Below the pieces are notes generated by a model. It ran no database searches, had not been told where the DNA came from, and saw nothing but the letters and a program-made list of their open reading frames with translations. Shown here one piece after another: positions 5,065 through 7,148 of a stretch of DNA of 7,148 nt (its first letter is position 1; each line of letters starts with the position of its first letter). Source of the DNA: Acidobacteriota bacterium (lineage in GTDB: Bacteria > Acidobacteriota > Terriglobia > UBA7540). The position numbers and the translations under genes are program-made. The stretch covers positions 1-7,148 of the forward strand of contig JAJYJL010000408.1 of the NCBI GenBank assembly GCA_021789565.1. The letters are read 5' to 3'.

Positions 5065-7021
5065 GTTGGCTTTGCGGAAGCGCGAAAAACGACGCGCCAT
5101 CGTGCAAGGCTAGGAAGGCTTCGATCTCGAGGAGCCTCGCGTGGTAGAAAGTGCTGCGAGCTTCGACGTGTCTAGCGAGTGATGCAGCGTCGATCTCCAG
5201 CGTCGGGAGGCGGACATGCAACACCCGGTCCTTCGGCACGCGTTGCCGACTCGAAGAAGTGCCACCCGCAAGCGCTGCGACGGCGCGCTGGATGCTCGAG
5301 TGGTGGAGCGCCAAGGCGAGCGTCCAGGGCTCGAAATTAGCCCCGGCGCGAAGGACAACGAATTCAGGGCTGCAGGTCCACTCGCCCTCAACATCAGGCA
5401 CGACCGCCACGCGCCAAATCCGCGGGTTGATGCACGAAAGCAGAACGTCCCCGGGCTCACAGCTTAGCCCGCGGGAGGCGGGCCGGTTCCGCGACGCAGC
5501 GAGCAGGTCTACGAGGCCGGTCTCGTCTACATCGAGTACCGACACGTGAAACCGACGGATGTTCGCAGCGGACTGTGGGGCGGCAAACACTCGAACGACG
5601 CGCGCCACGTCGCCAATACGCGGTCCATGCTCACAGTCGATTCCATTGGACTCAAGTTCATGGGCTGCCGAAGCGAGTCTGAGATTCTCGTGGCTCTTCC
5701 AATGCTCGACCAGCCGCCCGAAGCGGGGGGCATCAGTCAGAAACTCCTCGGCGATCTGAAGCAGATCGTTCCCGGCCTTGTCCGTAGCTCTGCGGTTTCC
5801 CCGTTTTAGGAACCCAACATGCTTTGCCACTGCGACATAGAGCCTGTGGCGAGTAGGCACGGTGCTGCGCCGTACAATGACGAAGGATGTCTTCGCTACC
5901 GTACCACCCAGAGCGAACGTCGTTGACGGGAGGGACACCACCGCTAGGAACTCGGCATGTCCGTTCGTCTCCTGCTCGAAGGCGTCGACAGCGCGTCGAA
6001 AACGCGTCGACTGCAGCACGCCGTCCGGCAGAACGATCGCAAGCACGCCTCCATCACCTAGGAGGTCCAAGTTGCGGAAGAAGAACACGGCGGAAGGGTC
6101 AGCCGATGCATTGGGGCCACGAAAATCGAGCTCCTGAAGCACCTTCGGGTGCATTGTCCGCACCAGTGCTGGTGACCAAGGGTATTTCCCGGTGCCGAAC
6201 GGCGGATTGGTGGCGAGCAAAGCGAATCGCTCTCGCAATGACGCCACCTTGGTGTCCGTCAGGGAGTCAGCTACCGTCTCGAATCGGCTGATGTAACCCT
6301 CAAGGGCAAAGTTGATGCGCGCGAAGTCGACGGCCAGACTGGACTGATCGAACAGCTTTGCGATGAGTCCTAGCCGTTCGCGGCTCACGCCGCATCGTCC
6401 AAGCGCCCTCGCGAGCAAATACACGAATCGCCCGGTTCCACCACAAATGTCGCCGAATAGAGCTGGCGGTTCTCCATCCCGCAGTCGGGCCAGGGCCGGC
6501 GCAGGCAACGCCTTGAGCGCCATCGAGACCATCGGCGTCGCCACTTCTTCGGGGGTAAGGAATGTGCCCAGTCCCTCGCCGCTCTCCCATCTGCCACGGA
6601 GGAGTGTGTTGAAGGCAAGTCCGAGTGTGTCTGTTCCGGCCGTGAGTCTGCGAACCTCCTGGACAATCTGCAGCATGCTTGTTAGGTGCTGTCCGCAGTC
6701 GGAGAGCACCGTCTCAAGCGAGAAGTCGTCCGCTGGAGCTCCGGCGCCGATGCGTCCCCGCGCACGCTGATATGCCTGAAGGAGTTCGCTCCTCGTGGTG
6801 ATCGGCTCAGCTTGTGAAGCACTCGCCAGGAGGCATCGGGACACAAAGAAAAGTGCCTTGGACATCGGCTTCAGTGAGGCGCGCACGTACGCGAGGTCTG
6901 CCAGTTGAAGTAACAGCCCCTCTGCTTGAACGAGCGCCTGATGCTCGGGCTGTGTGTCTGCCCTGGGGCTGGAGAAGAGTCCTTCGGCGAGGGGGAGCCT
7001 GTGCGCCACGGGAGTCCTCAC
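5033..7021 (-). CDS. N6-adenine DNA methyltransferase with fused target-recognition domain, 662 aa
   Basis: Modification enzyme of the R-M pair; it transfers a methyl group from S-adenosylmethionine to adenine. Residues 1-150 are helical, as in HsdM-type enzymes. Residues 150-400 are the catalytic domain: LGTFLTPEEVA at 151-161, AdoMet motif I GDICGGTGRF (190-199, a variant with ICGG in place of PACG), catalytic motif IV NPPF (272-275), and GGVLAIVLPDGVL (324-336). Residues about 465-640 resemble one half of a type I specificity subunit: GDVLLSCINPRIW, SPEFVVLR, SSSRQRVPKDRV, then a helix. The protein therefore combines HsdM and half-HsdS, as in gamma-class type IIG and II methylases; a separate nuclease lies next door. 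Start GTG 7021: the same frame has a TGA at 7036-7034, so translation cannot begin further upstream. The GTG overlaps the stop of the truncated host gene. Confidence 0.85.
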   Translation of the reverse strand: MRTPVAHRLPLAEGLFSSPRADTQPEHQALVQAEGLLLQLADLAYVRASLKPMSKALFFVSRCLLASASQAEPITTRSELLQAYQRARGRIGAGAPADDFSLETVLSDCGQHLTSMLQIVQEVRRLTAGTDTLGLAFNTLLRGRWESGEGLGTFLTPEEVATPMVSMALKALPAPALARLRDGEPPALFGDICGGTGRFVYLLARALGRCGVSRERLGLIAKLFDQSSLAVDFARINFALEGYISRFETVADSLTDTKVASLRERFALLATNPPFGTGKYPWSPALVRTMHPKVLQELDFRGPNASADPSAVFFFRNLDLLGDGGVLAIVLPDGVLQSTRFRRAVDAFEQETNGHAEFLAVVSLPSTTFALGGTVAKTSFVIVRRSTVPTRHRLYVAVAKHVGFLKRGNRRATDKAGNDLLQIAEEFLTDAPRFGRLVEHWKSHENLRLASAAHELESNGIDCEHGPRIGDVARVVRVFAAPQSAANIRRFHVSVLDVDETGLVDLLAASRNRPASRGLSCEPGDVLLSCINPRIWRVAVVPDVEGEWTCSPEFVVLRAGANFEPWTLALALHHSSIQRAVAALAGGTSSSRQRVPKDRVLHVRLPTLEIDAASLARHVEARSTFYHARLLEIEAFLALHDGASFFALPQSQPTTRAGIHPK

Positions 7022-7148
7022 GCTAAGTCCACTTCAGCATCCTTGAGAGCTTGCTCAGGCGAGGTACCTTCGCCGTACGCGCTGTCCAAGTCCCCCCACG
7101 TTCCAAGCTGGAGATCTTCAATGGACAGCTTGTCCACCACAAAATACT
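7018..7148 (-). pseudogene. 5' fragment of the gene interrupted by the R-M insertion (runs off the window)
   Basis: From the right edge the minus strand reads YFVVDKLSIEDLQLGTWG, then DLDSAYGEGTSPEQALK, then DAEVDLA and a TGA at 7020-7018, two codons past the end of the repeat. Its start lies outside the window. Joined through one copy of the 52-bp repeat to 4319-4207 it makes a continuous protein aligned with the 98-aa neighbour (YFV start, G-x-W, G-E-x-TS-x-EQAL-x-x-AE). It keeps the upstream half of the gene and so still delivers ribosomes to the methyltransferase start. Confidence 0.75.
7023..7074. repeat. 52-bp direct repeat, right copy
   Basis: Identical partner of 4320-4371. It begins two bases outside the methyltransferase start codon, so the insert carries practically no sequence of its own in front of that gene. 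The lack of any mismatch suggests a recent event. Confidence 0.95.

Larger units (their letters stand above)
4372..7022. mobile_element. Inserted restriction-modification module flanked by a 52-bp duplication
   Basis: The block contains only an endonuclease gene and a methyltransferase gene, plus junctions of about 30 bp or less. It splits one small phage gene. No transposase, integrase, terminal inverted repeat or tRNA is present. It is visibly richer in G and C than both flanks and has very different codon use (GCG, CGC, CTC frequent). Known precedent: type II R-M genes inserted with long target duplications have been described in bacterial genome comparisons. An assembly join at a 52-bp identical sequence is the main alternative. 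The in-frame continuity of the flanks, and the host frame stopping in the methylase start, fit a real insertion. Confidence 0.8.

Noticed and set aside
5110..6770. Many open frames inside the methyltransferase region in other frames and on the plus strand
   Set aside because: They are shadows caused by high GC content; the 662-aa frame has all family motifs in order and explains the region.

Overview
The window looks like a piece of a tailed-phage (or prophage) genome carrying a cluster of small accessory genes. Apart from one inserted block, every convincing gene is on the minus strand. The genes are short, packed with tiny gaps or stop/start overlaps, and have good GGAG-type ribosome binding sites. 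Several have the look of proteins that recur in phage genomes: a 108-aa protein with the N-terminal pattern GGFGLS, a 59-aa protein with AAILREAARRLE, and an Rnl2-type RNA ligase. Sigma70-like promoters of one style (CTTGAC, 16-17 bases, TAT-A/C-AT/TT) recur on the minus strand, usually right after a stop codon. This suits a phage using the transcription machinery of its bacterial host. The host species cannot be named from the sequence.

Layout, read along the minus strand from right to left. (1) 7148-7018: 5' part of a small host gene, running in from outside the window. (2) 7022-4372: a visibly more GC-rich block carrying a complete restriction-modification pair. This is a 662-aa N6-adenine DNA methyltransferase with a fused target-recognition domain (minus strand) and a 221-aa endonuclease that I assign to the MamI family (plus strand). 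The two are convergent and overlap tail to tail by 32 bp. (3) 4371-4207: 3' part of the same host gene. An identical 52-bp sequence flanks the block (4320-4371 and 7023-7074). Joining the flanks through one copy restores a continuous reading frame homologous to the next gene. This is the signature of an R-M system inserted with a long target duplication. (4) 4205-3909: the intact paralogue of the interrupted gene. (5) 3899-3422: about 480 bp with two strong promoters and no convincing gene; it can fold into several hairpins and is a candidate noncoding RNA or long leader. (6) 3409-1674: an operon with its own promoter: 108-aa phage protein, RNA ligase, exported or membrane protein. (7) 1638-241: a second operon led by an almost identical promoter and leader, with six small genes including a one-helix membrane protein and a 44-aa helical protein. 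(8) 239-15: a further promoter and a 63-aa protein, with a ribosome binding site for a next gene at the window edge.

How they fit together: the phage part is a set of small auxiliary genes, most of unknown function, with RNA repair or sealing (the ligase) as the one recognisable activity. The R-M block is a separate selfish or defensive unit dropped into one gene of a paralogous pair. Its methyltransferase start codon overlaps the stop codon created in the disrupted gene (GTGA), so methylase translation probably rides on the phage gene's own expression, while the nuclease faces the opposite way.
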